Positions 13,174 through 20,852 of a stretch of 24,621 bases of DNA are shown here, one piece after another (positions within the stretch are counted from its first letter, which is position 1; each line of letters starts with the position of its first letter). The notes under the pieces are model-generated. The model did not search any database. It worked only from the letters and a program-made list of their open reading frames with translations, and was not told the origin of the DNA. This DNA is from a virus: IMG/VR virus record IMGVR_UViG_3300030012_000763, positions 1-24,621 of that record. The stretch is one strand, 5' to 3'. Both the position numbers and the translations under genes were made by a program.

Positions 13174-13503
13174 ATGGCTAACGCATTTAAAACATTTACA
13201 GACACCGCAGTAGGAACATCCAACGCAGATGTTTATACCTGCCCCAGCGCGACAGAGACAACAATCATCGGCTTGAACATTGCCAACATACTGACAGTTT
13301 CAATTACGGTAAACGTACAGTTAATCAATAACGATGGCGACAATGTACATATTGTCAAATCAGCCATTGTCCCTGTTGGCTCGTCATTGGTAGCAGTTGG
13401 CGGAGACCAAAAAATTGTGATGAATGCTTCTGATATTTTGAGGATAACAGCAAGTCAAGCATCAGCGGCAGACGTTACACTGTCTGTACTGGAGATTACA
13501 TAA
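13174..13503 (+). CDS. Small conserved beta protein of the tail region
   Basis: This 109-residue protein is strongly beta-like: TSNADVYTCPSATETTIIGL, NIANILTVSITVNVQLINND, HIVKSAIVPVGSSLVAVGGD and DILRITASQASAADVTLSVLE. Related proteins are common between connector and fibre genes in uncultured marine phages. The composition (Ile/Val/Thr/Ser strands, few charges) fits a single beta-sandwich unit such as a fibre collar or decoration. The stop overlaps the next start (TAATG). Function not assigned. Confidence 0.73.
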   Translation: MANAFKTFTDTAVGTSNADVYTCPSATETTIIGLNIANILTVSITVNVQLINNDGDNVHIVKSAIVPVGSSLVAVGGDQKIVMNASDILRITASQASAADVTLSVLEIT

Positions 13504-14066
13504 TGGCATTAAGTACAATAGGCGCAAATCAAATAGCTTCATTACCCACTGGTTCGGTAGACACTGCACAACTAGCTTCTAATGCTGTAACAGACGCTAA
13601 ATTAGCAAGTGGTGCAATCACTTCTGCGGCCATGCCCACTGGCTCTGTTATACAAGTTGTGCAGAGTACTAGCACCACTCAATACAATATGGCCGCAGCA
13701 GATACATTTGAAGATACAGGTTATTCAGTTACAATTACACCTCGTTCATCTAGCAATAAAATTCTAATTACTTTCAGTGCTTTTGGAATTTTGTTAAACT
13801 CTAGCCACATTGGTGTTCAGTTACTAAGAGGGTCAACTGTTATTTCTTTGAACGAAGGGCTTTCAACTGATCCAAACTATTGGCATACGCCTAATTATGG
13901 TTTTTCATATTTAGATGGTCCATCTACAACTTCTGCTACAACTTATAAGATCCAAGCCAGATGCGACACCAGGACATCCAATGTGGAAATGAGATTCCTT
14001 TATGCATCAAATAATATTCCAGGCGACCCAAACATGAGTTTGATTGCACAGGAAATAGTTGGATAA
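13503..14066 (+). CDS. Tail fibre with C-terminal beta-sandwich tip
   Basis: The 187-residue protein has a short N-terminal shaft rich in Ala/Thr/Ser (QLASNAVTDAKLASGAITSA, the AKLASGA motif typical of marine phage fibres). A sandwich domain from about residue 50 (IQVVQSTSTTQYNMAAADTF) follows, with the conserved strand YSVTITPRSSSNKILITF and the segment GPSTTSATTYKIQARCDT, ending in a hydrophobic MSLIAQEIVG. The same C-terminal domain type occurs in the 17408-17956 product. It likely forms a trimeric adhesin. It opens the adhesin array. Confidence 0.75.
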   Translation: MALSTIGANQIASLPTGSVDTAQLASNAVTDAKLASGAITSAAMPTGSVIQVVQSTSTTQYNMAAADTFEDTGYSVTITPRSSSNKILITFSAFGILLNSSHIGVQLLRGSTVISLNEGLSTDPNYWHTPNYGFSYLDGPSTTSATTYKIQARCDTRTSNVEMRFLYASNNIPGDPNMSLIAQEIVG

Positions 14067-14953
14067 TGGCATATATCGGCGCACAACCAAACAAAACACT
14101 GACAGAAACAACGAGTCAGTCTTTTAACGGCACAGGTTCGGCGACCGCGTTCACACTTAACCGTGCTGTGAACACTGGTGAAGAGCTTGAGGTATTTGTT
14201 GACAACGTGCAGCAGGAGCCTGGATCTGGTAAGTCATACACAGCCACAGGAACTACCCTGACGTTTGACGAGGCTCCGCCGTCTGGCACAGGTAACGTGT
14301 ACGTTATCTATCGCGGTCAAGCAGAGGTAACAACACGGCTAGAAGCACCAGACCTTTCTATTACAACCGCAAAGCTGGCGGCTAGTGCAGTAACTAATGC
14401 TAAAATAGACACAATGGCGGCAAGCAAACTAACAGGTGCGTTACCCGCTATTGATGGTTCATCTCTTACTGGCTTAACCAGTGGATTTACTTTTTTATCT
14501 GACCAAACTTTAACTGGCAATAGTCAAGTTACTTTTACAGGATTTCCTAGTGGCGTTGAAATAATTAAAGTTATTATTGAAAATGCAAGTGTAAGCACAT
14601 CTGGAAGCCAAAGAATGAGAATTGGAAGTAGCGGAGGTCTTGCAACCGCCTCATATATAAGAGGCGATACTTTTGCTGCTACAGGAGTAGGTAACAGTAA
14701 TGATGGAAATGCAGATTCGTGGAGATTACAGAGTTGGACAGGCGCAGGTAATACTATTTTGCACAATGGCGAATTAGTGCGATTAACAGGAAACAAATGG
14801 TTTTGGCATTGTAACGCTTTTGTTAGTAATGAGCCATCATATATGAATGTATGGCAGGGTTACAAAGAGCTTTCTGCCGAATTAACTCAATTACAATTTT
14901 ATGCTGCTGCTGGTACATTTGATAGCGGTGTTATGCGCGTAGCTTATCAATAG
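14066..14953 (+). CDS. Tail fibre: MAYIG attachment domain, shaft, and tip domain
   Basis: This 295-residue protein has an N-terminal beta-sandwich (1-90: MAYIGAQPNK, SFNGTGSATAFTLNRAVNTG, VFVDNVQQEPGSGKSYTATG). A shaft (about 95-140: ITTAKLAASAVTNAKIDTMA, SKLTGALPAIDGSSLTGL) and a C-terminal tip (about 142-295) with strands such as VEIIKVIIENASVS and a Trp/Tyr-rich end follow. The N-terminal domain is paralogous to those in the 16174-16902 product. This architecture is that of a modular fibre: docking, spacer, receptor-binding tip. The tip family was not identified. Confidence 0.76.
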   Translation: MAYIGAQPNKTLTETTSQSFNGTGSATAFTLNRAVNTGEELEVFVDNVQQEPGSGKSYTATGTTLTFDEAPPSGTGNVYVIYRGQAEVTTRLEAPDLSITTAKLAASAVTNAKIDTMAASKLTGALPAIDGSSLTGLTSGFTFLSDQTLTGNSQVTFTGFPSGVEIIKVIIENASVSTSGSQRMRIGSSGGLATASYIRGDTFAATGVGNSNDGNADSWRLQSWTGAGNTILHNGELVRLTGNKWFWHCNAFVSNEPSYMNVWQGYKELSAELTQLQFYAAAGTFDSGVMRVAYQ

Positions 14954-14962
14954 GAGTTTGAA

Positions 14963-15994
14963 ATGCCATTAAGCAAAATTAAAACAAACTCTGTGGCTGA
15001 CGAGGTTTTTGAAACAGGGTCTAACCTTATAATCAATGGTGCAATGACCGTGGCGCAGAGGGGAACGAGTGCTACTGCGTCTAATTCAGTGGCATATCTA
15101 ACCTTAGACAGGTGGCAATATACCTATGGGGATAGCACTACAAATGAGTATTCAACTTGGACCATGAGCCAAGATTCAGACGCACCTGCTGGCTTTTCAA
15201 ACTCTACAAAGTTTATATGTACGACTGCCGCTTCTGCGCCTAGTACCCTTACTGCTGCTTTAATTCAACAAAAATTTGAGGGTCAAAACATACAACAGAT
15301 ACAGTTTGCAAAATCTGGTGCAAAAACCCTTACTGCATCTTTTTACATAAAGTCTAATAAAACAGGAAACATAGGTGTACAGTTGTATGCAATAGACGAC
15401 AACACAATGAATAGTCAACTTGTTTCAATTAACACAGCAAACACTTGGGAATTTAAAACAGTTACATTTGCTGCAAAAACAAGTGGTACAGAAATTCCTA
15501 ACGATAATACAGAAGGTATGAGAATTAGATTTGTTTTTGAGTACAACACTGGCAGAGCCGTTGGAACAGCAAATACTTGGGCAACAAAGCAAACAAACTC
15601 TCAACTTGTGCCAGCAGGAACTTCAGCAAGAACATCGTCTGTTGATGATACCTTTTTTATAACAGGTTGCCAGCTTGAGGTAGGCGAACAGGCCACACCA
15701 TTTCAGCATCGGTCTATTGGGGATGAGTTGCGTAGATGTCAAAGATACTTTTTTAAGGGTAACGGTGACCCTAGCAATGATAGATATTATGGCACGAGAT
15801 ATTCAACAGATAACGGTTTCGTATTTATTGACTTTCCAGTTACTATGAGAGCAATTCCTACGATGGGATATACTGGCAGAGCCACAGGTTCAGGATTTGA
15901 TAATTCATCTTACAATTCAGTTGATAGAATGGCAGTTTATATGACAAGCACTGTTCCCTATATTACATTTCCTACAGCAGATGCAGAGTTGTAA
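14963..15994 (+). CDS. Receptor-binding fibre A with carbohydrate-binding-module-like jelly roll
   Basis: This 343-residue protein has a short N-terminal docking peptide (MPLSKIKTNSV), then a jelly-roll-like domain (about 19-250) starting GSNLIINGAMTVAQRGTSAT, with YLTLDRWQYTYGD, a central strand pair ending TFFITGCQLEVGEQATPFQ, and a C-terminal domain (251-343: RRCQRYFFKGNG to TADAEL). The NLIINGAM...DRW...QLE(V/I)GE-ATPF pattern is typical of phage fibres carrying a CBM-like module. Carbohydrate binding on the host surface is inferred. It is a paralogue of the gene at 18868-19959. Ribosome site AGGAG stands upstream. Confidence 0.78.
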   Translation: MPLSKIKTNSVADEVFETGSNLIINGAMTVAQRGTSATASNSVAYLTLDRWQYTYGDSTTNEYSTWTMSQDSDAPAGFSNSTKFICTTAASAPSTLTAALIQQKFEGQNIQQIQFAKSGAKTLTASFYIKSNKTGNIGVQLYAIDDNTMNSQLVSINTANTWEFKTVTFAAKTSGTEIPNDNTEGMRIRFVFEYNTGRAVGTANTWATKQTNSQLVPAGTSARTSSVDDTFFITGCQLEVGEQATPFQHRSIGDELRRCQRYFFKGNGDPSNDRYYGTRYSTDNGFVFIDFPVTMRAIPTMGYTGRATGSGFDNSSYNSVDRMAVYMTSTVPYITFPTADAEL

Positions 15995-16174
15995 ATGAAG
16001 ATTACGGCAGCAAAATACGGAACAGCAGAGTTATACCCAGAACGTGGTAATACAAGGATAATAGCTACTATTGATGGCGTAGAAATGCAAGTTCCTCTTG
16101 ACCCAGCCAACCGCCACTACGCAGCCATCCTTGAGTGGGTAGCTGAAGGTAACACTATTCAGGACGCTGACTAA
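15995..16174 (+). CDS. Fibre-associated small protein A (59 residues)
   Basis: The frame opens one base after the stop of fibre A and closes in a TAATG overlap with the next gene, filling the space exactly. The 59-residue product contains MKITAAKYGT, IDGVEMQVPLDPANRHYAAI and LEWVAEGNTIQDAD. It is paralogous to the 57-residue product at 19960-20133, also directly behind a paralogous fibre. The NRHY-I-EW-I-DAD ending recalls the tail-fibre-linked proteins of many phages. A chaperone or accessory role for the fibre is likely but not shown. Confidence 0.75.
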   Translation: MKITAAKYGTAELYPERGNTRIIATIDGVEMQVPLDPANRHYAAILEWVAEGNTIQDAD

Positions 16175-16902
16175 TGGCATATATAGGCATTGACCCAAAT
16201 GTTGGTGATATTACCTTTCAAAGGTTTACGGGTGATGGAAGCGCAACTGCGTTTACGTTGGCGCAAAGTGTTGTTAGCGGTGAGGCACTAATTGTAACGA
16301 TTGGTAACGTAGTGCAAGAGCCAGGGATAGGCAAGGCATACACAGCGCAAGGGACAACACTAACCTTTTCTGCTGCGCCAGCTAATGGCGATGTGATTAC
16401 CGTGCGCTTTTTTGGTCGTGCCGTAGACCAGCCTACCAGCTTTGCAATGCAGTTGTTCAAGTACACAGCAACAGCAAGTCAGACCGCGTTTACAGGTGCA
16501 GATGCTAACGGTGCGATACTAGCCTTCTCTGGTAACGATGTGGACGTATATCTAAACGGTGTACATCTTGACAGCACAGACTTTACCCCCAGTAACGGGG
16601 ATACAATTACACTAGCATCTGGCGCAGCGGTAAACGATGAGTTAGTTATCCGTGCCTTTCGCGCTTTTACTGTGACAGATACAGTCAGCAAGTCTAGCGG
16701 TGGTACATTTGCGGCTGAGATTACAGCGACACAGTTTCAGACTACAAACACCACGGTTGATACGGCTGTGTTCCGCACCAATGGACAAAGTGTAAGTGAA
16801 GATACTACAATAGCATCAACCAAGAATGCATTAGCGATTGGTCCTTTGACCATAAGCTCATCAACTACAATTACCGTCAACGATAATCTGACGATACTGT
16901 GA
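16174..16902 (+). CDS. Tandem beta-sandwich tail protein (MAYIG type)
   Basis: The 242-residue protein has two tandem beta-sandwich units: unit 1 at about 14-88 (FTGDGSATAFTLAQSVVSGE to VRFFGRA) and unit 2 at about 95-167 (YTATASQTAFTGADANG, VDVYLNGVHLDSTDFTPSNG, LVIRAFRAF). A C-terminal segment ends with STKNALAIGPLTISSSTTIT. Unit 1 resembles the N-terminal domain of the 14066-14953 fibre. The protein lacks a receptor-type tip, so it may be a docking or linker subunit to which the C1q-type proteins downstream attach. The start overlaps the stop of the small protein A. Confidence 0.73.
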   Translation: MAYIGIDPNVGDITFQRFTGDGSATAFTLAQSVVSGEALIVTIGNVVQEPGIGKAYTAQGTTLTFSAAPANGDVITVRFFGRAVDQPTSFAMQLFKYTATASQTAFTGADANGAILAFSGNDVDVYLNGVHLDSTDFTPSNGDTITLASGAAVNDELVIRAFRAFTVTDTVSKSSGGTFAAEITATQFQTTNTTVDTAVFRTNGQSVSEDTTIASTKNALAIGPLTISSSTTITVNDNLTIL

Positions 16903-16909
16903 GGCACAG

Positions 16910-17404
16910 ATGGCTTCGATACTAAATGTAGACCAGATTAGACGAGCGGCTGGCAGCACAGATGCGTTAGTAATTGACAGTGGCGATAGGGTTACAACGC
17001 CCACTAGACCAGCCTTTTTTGCCAGAAGAACTGGAACTACTGTTACATCAGGGAATGATTATATTTTCGATAGCGTAGAGACAAATATTGGAAGTCATTA
17101 TGATTCGTCCACAGGAAAATTTACAGCACCAATAGCAGGTATATATTTTTTTAGTGCTAATATTTTATCTATGGATAATACCAATGCTAATGGTTTCGTA
17201 ATTGTAAAAAACAATACGAATAATGCTAATGAATTAGGAAGATTTAGGTCACATAGCAGTAATGCTGTCCACAACACACTTTCTTTAAGTGTTACCGTTA
17301 GTCTTTCTGCAAATGACACTGTTTTTTGTCATGTTAGTGAGGGCAGTTTGTACGGTGGCACTGATAATGCTTGGTCTGCTTTTAGTGGACATTTAGTAGG
17401 ATAA
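16910..17404 (+). CDS. C1q-like fibre protein 1
   Basis: This 164-residue protein starts with the docking peptide ASILNVDQIRRAAGSTDALV and the common turn RVTTPTRPAF. The C1q/TNF-like domain (about 38-164) shows IFDSVETNIGSHYDSSTGKF followed by TAPIAGIYFFSANIL, the F-T-A-P-x-x-G-x-Y-x-F core of C1q domains, and the end AWSAFSGHLVG. Such domains form trimeric knobs; in phages they tip fibres and bind host surfaces. It is a paralogue of the 17953-18462 product. GAGG stands before the start. Confidence 0.8.
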   Translation: MASILNVDQIRRAAGSTDALVIDSGDRVTTPTRPAFFARRTGTTVTSGNDYIFDSVETNIGSHYDSSTGKFTAPIAGIYFFSANILSMDNTNANGFVIVKNNTNNANELGRFRSHSSNAVHNTLSLSVTVSLSANDTVFCHVSEGSLYGGTDNAWSAFSGHLVG

Positions 17405-17407
17405 GTC

Positions 17408-17956
17408 ATGTCAACATTGTTTGTAGATACAATAAATGAGAAGACCACAAACAACGGGGTGGAGATTCCGGGTCATGTGTTGCAGGTGCAACAGACAGTT
17501 TTTAAGGACAGCTTCTCAACTTCCATTGGACCTAATTTTGCTGAAGTTACAGGACTGAGGTGTAATATCACACCTAAGTCAACTAGTAGTAAAATTTTAA
17601 TAAAGGCTTCTTTATGTCTGGCTTCACAATACTTTTCATTTAGAGGCAGAATTTTAAGAGACGGAACCGCTATTGACGATTCGTTGGGTAACCAGCGCGG
17701 TTCTAACAGAAAGCGAGTTAGCTACTCCTATTCTCAGTATTATAGCGGAAGCAGCACACAGTACGATATGATAGCAGGGGTAGTTGAATATTTAGACTCT
17801 CCTTCTACGACCAGTGCTGTTCAATACAGTATAGACCTTGGTGGTTATAGCACAAGTTATGCTGTCTATGTTAATAGAACTCATAACGACAATGATGGAG
17901 CCGCTTACTTTGGAACTCCTATTTCAACAATGACTTTAATGGAGATTGGTGCATGA
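17408..17956 (+). CDS. Tail fibre with short docking peptide and beta-sandwich tip
   Basis: The 182-residue protein begins MSTLFVDTINEKTTNNGVE, a docking peptide of the STLxVDTI type, then VLQVQQTVFKDSF. The tip domain carries GLRCNITPKSTSSKILIKAS and SPSTTSAVQYSIDLGGYS, ending MTLMEIGA, the same domain type as in the 13503-14066 fibre. Its start is close to the end of the C1q-like gene and its stop overlaps the next start by four bases (ATGA), so the two C1q genes and this fibre form a coupled unit. Confidence 0.75.
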   Translation: MSTLFVDTINEKTTNNGVEIPGHVLQVQQTVFKDSFSTSIGPNFAEVTGLRCNITPKSTSSKILIKASLCLASQYFSFRGRILRDGTAIDDSLGNQRGSNRKRVSYSYSQYYSGSSTQYDMIAGVVEYLDSPSTTSAVQYSIDLGGYSTSYAVYVNRTHNDNDGAAYFGTPISTMTLMEIGA

Positions 17957-18462
17957 CCAGCATATTAAAAGTCTCCGAAATCCAAGACCCAACGAACTCA
18001 AACAGTGCGCTAACGATTGATAGTAGTGGGCGTGTCCTTACACCTGCTAGACCAGCATGGTCTGCGTATAGAACAGGAGGTGCAGCAGCACAAACCACAC
18101 AAAATGCGTATGTAACTTGTCCTTGGAACGCCACTAGTATAAATGATGGAAATTTTAATACCAGCACTTATGCATATACAACGCCTGTCGCTGGCCTATA
18201 TCACATCAACTACAACATGAGAATAGATGACGCTAATTCGGGACTTTACATAATTGCAAACATAGCTTTTGACGGCACTTCCGCAGCCAATAGTGAGGCT
18301 TATGTTATTGAATCTAATGAGGGTCAATATCACTCAATGACATTTTCAGGAATATTTGAACTTTCCGCAAGTGTGGCAATTACAAATCAAATGTTTGTTG
18401 CAGGTGACACAAGCTGGGACTTTGAAGCCTATGGTCAGTTTAGCGGATATTTAGTGGGATAA
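17953..18462 (+). CDS. C1q-like fibre protein 2
   Basis: The 169-residue protein has the docking peptide MTSILKVSEIQDPTNSNSAL, the turn GRVLTPARPAWSAYRTGG, and a C1q-like domain with STYAYTTPVAGLYHINYNMR as the diagnostic core and AYGQFSGYLVG at the end. Compared with C1q-like protein 1, the docking part and the ends are most alike and the middle has diverged, as expected if the exposed face has been selected for different ligands. Start overlaps the previous stop (ATGA). Confidence 0.78.
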   Translation: MTSILKVSEIQDPTNSNSALTIDSSGRVLTPARPAWSAYRTGGAAAQTTQNAYVTCPWNATSINDGNFNTSTYAYTTPVAGLYHINYNMRIDDANSGLYIIANIAFDGTSAANSEAYVIESNEGQYHSMTFSGIFELSASVAITNQMFVAGDTSWDFEAYGQFSGYLVG

Positions 18463-18465
18463 ATA

Positions 18466-18864
18466 ATGGCAACAGTATCAGAAGCAATCTTAGCATTAGA
18501 CCCAAACTGTCGGTTCGTATTACACGGTGAGCCTACAGACGCAATTAGCTTTAACGCAGGCTTTCGTCTTGTAGTTGGCATAGATGACAATAACTTAGCC
18601 ATACTATCTGATGACTCAGATGCGTGGGAAAAGGTAGGAATAACATGGGGCACAGTAAAAACAAAGTTAATTGAACTCAACGAACTGGAACCGATAAAGT
18701 TGCTGCGCGAAGAGCGTAACCGCCGTATCGCTGAGACAGATTGGTGGGCATCGTCTGATCTTACCATGTCCGCAGAACGCACAGCCTATCGTCAGGACTT
18801 GCGCGATATAACCAAAACATACTCATCACTTGACGAGGTGGTGTGGCCTGATAAACCGGAGTAG
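18466..18864 (+). CDS. Tail-fibre assembly protein (XkdW-like C-terminus)
   Basis: This 132-residue protein has an N-terminal part (AILALDPNCRFVLHGEPTDA) and a C-terminal helical domain LREERNRRIAETDWWASSDL followed by TMSAERTAYRQDLRDITKTY and ending VVWPDKPE. That pattern, R-N-x-x-L/I-AETDW....R..YRQ.LRDI....W, is the hallmark of tail-fibre assembly and XkdW-type proteins. These act as chaperones for fibre trimerisation. It lies between the C1q gene and fibre B, which are its likely clients. Confidence 0.82.
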   Translation: MATVSEAILALDPNCRFVLHGEPTDAISFNAGFRLVVGIDDNNLAILSDDSDAWEKVGITWGTVKTKLIELNELEPIKLLREERNRRIAETDWWASSDLTMSAERTAYRQDLRDITKTYSSLDEVVWPDKPE

Positions 18865-18867
18865 CAC

Positions 18868-19959
18868 ATGAGTAGAGCAAGAGAATTTGCAGACCTAGCT
18901 GGCTCGGTTGATGCTGGTGGTATTACGGGCAAGAATCTGATTATCAATGGTGCGATGCAGGTTGCCCAGAGGGGAACTAGCGTTAGCTATGCACATGATG
19001 GAACGATTGCTGCGTACAATTTAGATAGATTTAATTTTGCTATGAGAGGTGGTGGTTATGCAGATGAATATGATTGTACTGTTACCCAAGTGAGTGACTC
19101 TCCTGATGGATTTCCAAACTCTTTAAAAATAACAACTGGCACTGCTGAAAGTGCTATTGGTGCAGATGAGTATTATGTACTATACCAATCTATTGAAGCA
19201 CAAAATTTGCAAAGTTTAGGTTATGGTACATCTTCAGCAAAAAAAATAACTTTATCTTTTTATGTAAAGTCATCCCTTACTGGTACATTTGGAACTACAC
19301 TTTATCAAGCAGACGATAACAGAGTAATAAACAAAACCTATACTATTGATTCAGCAAATACATGGGAAAGAAAAACAATTACTTTTCCAGGAGACACAAC
19401 TGGTGTTATTGATAATGACAACGGTGGAGGTCTAAATGTTTATTGGACTTTTGGTGCAGGGTCTGATTTTGATGGAGGGAGTGCTACCACTTGGACAGCC
19501 TATACAAACACAAACCTTGTAAACAGCAGTGGTTCAGACGCTCTAATAACAACAGCAGGGGCAACTTGGCAAGTAACAGGCGTACAGCTTGAGATAGGCG
19601 AAAAAGCAACCCCTTTTCAGCACGAGAGCTATGAGGCAACACTACGCAAATGCCAACGCTATTATTTTCCAGCGCAAAACTACAATATTTACTCAGGATG
19701 GGCTGTAACATGGTCTGGTACTACACAGTATCCAAAAGTTAATGCTGATTTTCCTGTCCCCATGAGAGCCGCACCTACTATTACTTACGCGCAGTCCAAC
19801 AATAACACTGCCAATCAAATTGAATGGGTTGACGGCTCAACCACAGGCGCGAGTTCATGGGGTGTAGGCGTAAATGGTATATATTTTGTTTATACTTCCT
19901 CAAGTATAGCACAAAATATAAGTGGTCAGTTTAGATATACAGCAGATGCGGAGTTATAA
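18868..19959 (+). CDS. Receptor-binding fibre B with carbohydrate-binding-module-like jelly roll
   Basis: The 363-residue protein shows the docking segment MSRAREFADLAGSVDAGGIT, then GKNLIINGAMQVAQRGTSVS and a jelly roll with NLDRFNFAMRGGG, a central TWERKTITFPGDTTG strand, and QVTGVQLEIGEKATPFQHES. The C-terminal domain begins LRKCQRYYFPAQN and ends RYTADAEL. It is a paralogue of fibre A (14963-15994): the same domain order with different exposed sequence. A GGAG ribosome site stands upstream; the start sits 3 bases after the chaperone stop. Target sugar unknown. Confidence 0.78.
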   Translation: MSRAREFADLAGSVDAGGITGKNLIINGAMQVAQRGTSVSYAHDGTIAAYNLDRFNFAMRGGGYADEYDCTVTQVSDSPDGFPNSLKITTGTAESAIGADEYYVLYQSIEAQNLQSLGYGTSSAKKITLSFYVKSSLTGTFGTTLYQADDNRVINKTYTIDSANTWERKTITFPGDTTGVIDNDNGGGLNVYWTFGAGSDFDGGSATTWTAYTNTNLVNSSGSDALITTAGATWQVTGVQLEIGEKATPFQHESYEATLRKCQRYYFPAQNYNIYSGWAVTWSGTTQYPKVNADFPVPMRAAPTITYAQSNNNTANQIEWVDGSTTGASSWGVGVNGIYFVYTSSSIAQNISGQFRYTADAEL

Positions 19960-20133
19960 ATGAACATCACAAGCGCAAAGTATGGGACAGACCAAAATGG
20001 AAATAATATAGGGGTCATGGCAGTGATTGACGGCGAAACAATGTGGGTTCCAAATGACTCTGGTAATCGCCATTGGGAAGCTATTATTGAATGGGAAAAG
20101 AAAGACGGCAACATAATACAGGACGCTGATTAA
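19960..20133 (+). CDS. Fibre-associated small protein B (57 residues)
   Basis: The frame starts directly behind the stop of fibre B and ends in a TAATG overlap with the next gene. The 57-residue product carries MNITSAKYGT, VIDGETMWVPNDSGNRHWEA and IIEWEKKDGNIIQDAD, and aligns by eye with small protein A along its whole length (KYGT, IDG, VP, NRH, EW, IQDAD). Its constant place after each copy of the fibre argues for a dedicated fibre accessory or chaperone. Confidence 0.75.
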   Translation: MNITSAKYGTDQNGNNIGVMAVIDGETMWVPNDSGNRHWEAIIEWEKKDGNIIQDAD

Positions 20134-20852
20134 TGTTCGGCGAACTGTCGATATCGGAAAACCCGCTTGCCACTCAAGGCATTTTGTTTTTTGGGTCTGA
20201 GTCTCTTGACGCAAACTTCACACAGTCAACAGACTTATCCGCCATACTTAGCGGTAGTATGTCGGTTGATGCGTTTTTTTCAAAGGTGTCCGCAGCGGCA
20301 GGGACGCTAGTCGCTGAAATAGAAATTACATCTGATTTCACACAGACTACACAAGGGCTGCGCTTTGCTACTGGCGTGGCTGACTTAGACTTCCAGTTCG
20401 ACCAAACAACAGCGGCGAATTTTACAGCCTCTGCCGATGCGTCACTTGATGCTAACTTCACACAGACAAGCACAGCAATCAAAGTAGCTTCTGGCGTAGC
20501 TCAAGTGGACTTTAACTTCACACAAACATCCGCTGCCATAGCTATACTTTACTTGCTTAGTGATCAAGACGCTCAATTTGACTTTGACCCACTAGGCGGT
20601 TTGATATTAGACACTGGACTGAGTATGGATTTTCAGTTCGACATTACGCAGGCTTTAGGCGGGTTTTTGCGCTTTGCCTCCCAGTCAATGGACAGTGTGT
20701 TTATTATGACAGCAGATGGTGCTATACTCTGGGTAGAGATTGACGCGGGCGGCACACCAGAAAGCTGGACACAAGTCACGCACACAGGCGATAGCTGGAC
20801 GGAGATAAACGCAGGCACATCGTCTGAAACATGGACAAACAAGGTGGTATAA
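20133..20852 (+). CDS. Protein of nine 20-residue beta repeats with Trp-rich tail
   Basis: This 239-residue protein has repeat cores with consensus (L/V/M)-D-(A/F)-(N/Q)-F-(T/D)-Q-(T/S) at residues 25, 45, 65, 85, 105, 125, 145, 165 and 186, so the period is exactly 20 residues for eight copies and 21 for the last. Strict length with weak identity suggests a beta-solenoid, one turn per repeat. The C-terminal 40 residues have Trp at 200, 212, 222 and 234 (WVEIDAGGTPESWTQVTHTG, SWTEINAG), a motif I recall in marine phage tail proteins. Probably a rod-like fibre or spike shaft in the adhesin array. Start overlaps the previous stop. Confidence 0.74.
   Translation: MFGELSISENPLATQGILFFGSESLDANFTQSTDLSAILSGSMSVDAFFSKVSAAAGTLVAEIEITSDFTQTTQGLRFATGVADLDFQFDQTTAANFTASADASLDANFTQTSTAIKVASGVAQVDFNFTQTSAAIAILYLLSDQDAQFDFDPLGGLILDTGLSMDFQFDITQALGGFLRFASQSMDSVFIMTADGAILWVEIDAGGTPESWTQVTHTGDSWTEINAGTSSETWTNKVV
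20205..20711 (+). repeat. 60-base periodic coding repeats
   Basis: The bases ttcacaca(g/a) recur at 60-base multiples (around 20218, 20338, 20458 and 20518) and encode the F-T-Q core of the 20-residue repeat. The period holds in the DNA as in the protein, but units have diverged apart from this core. Confidence 0.7.
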
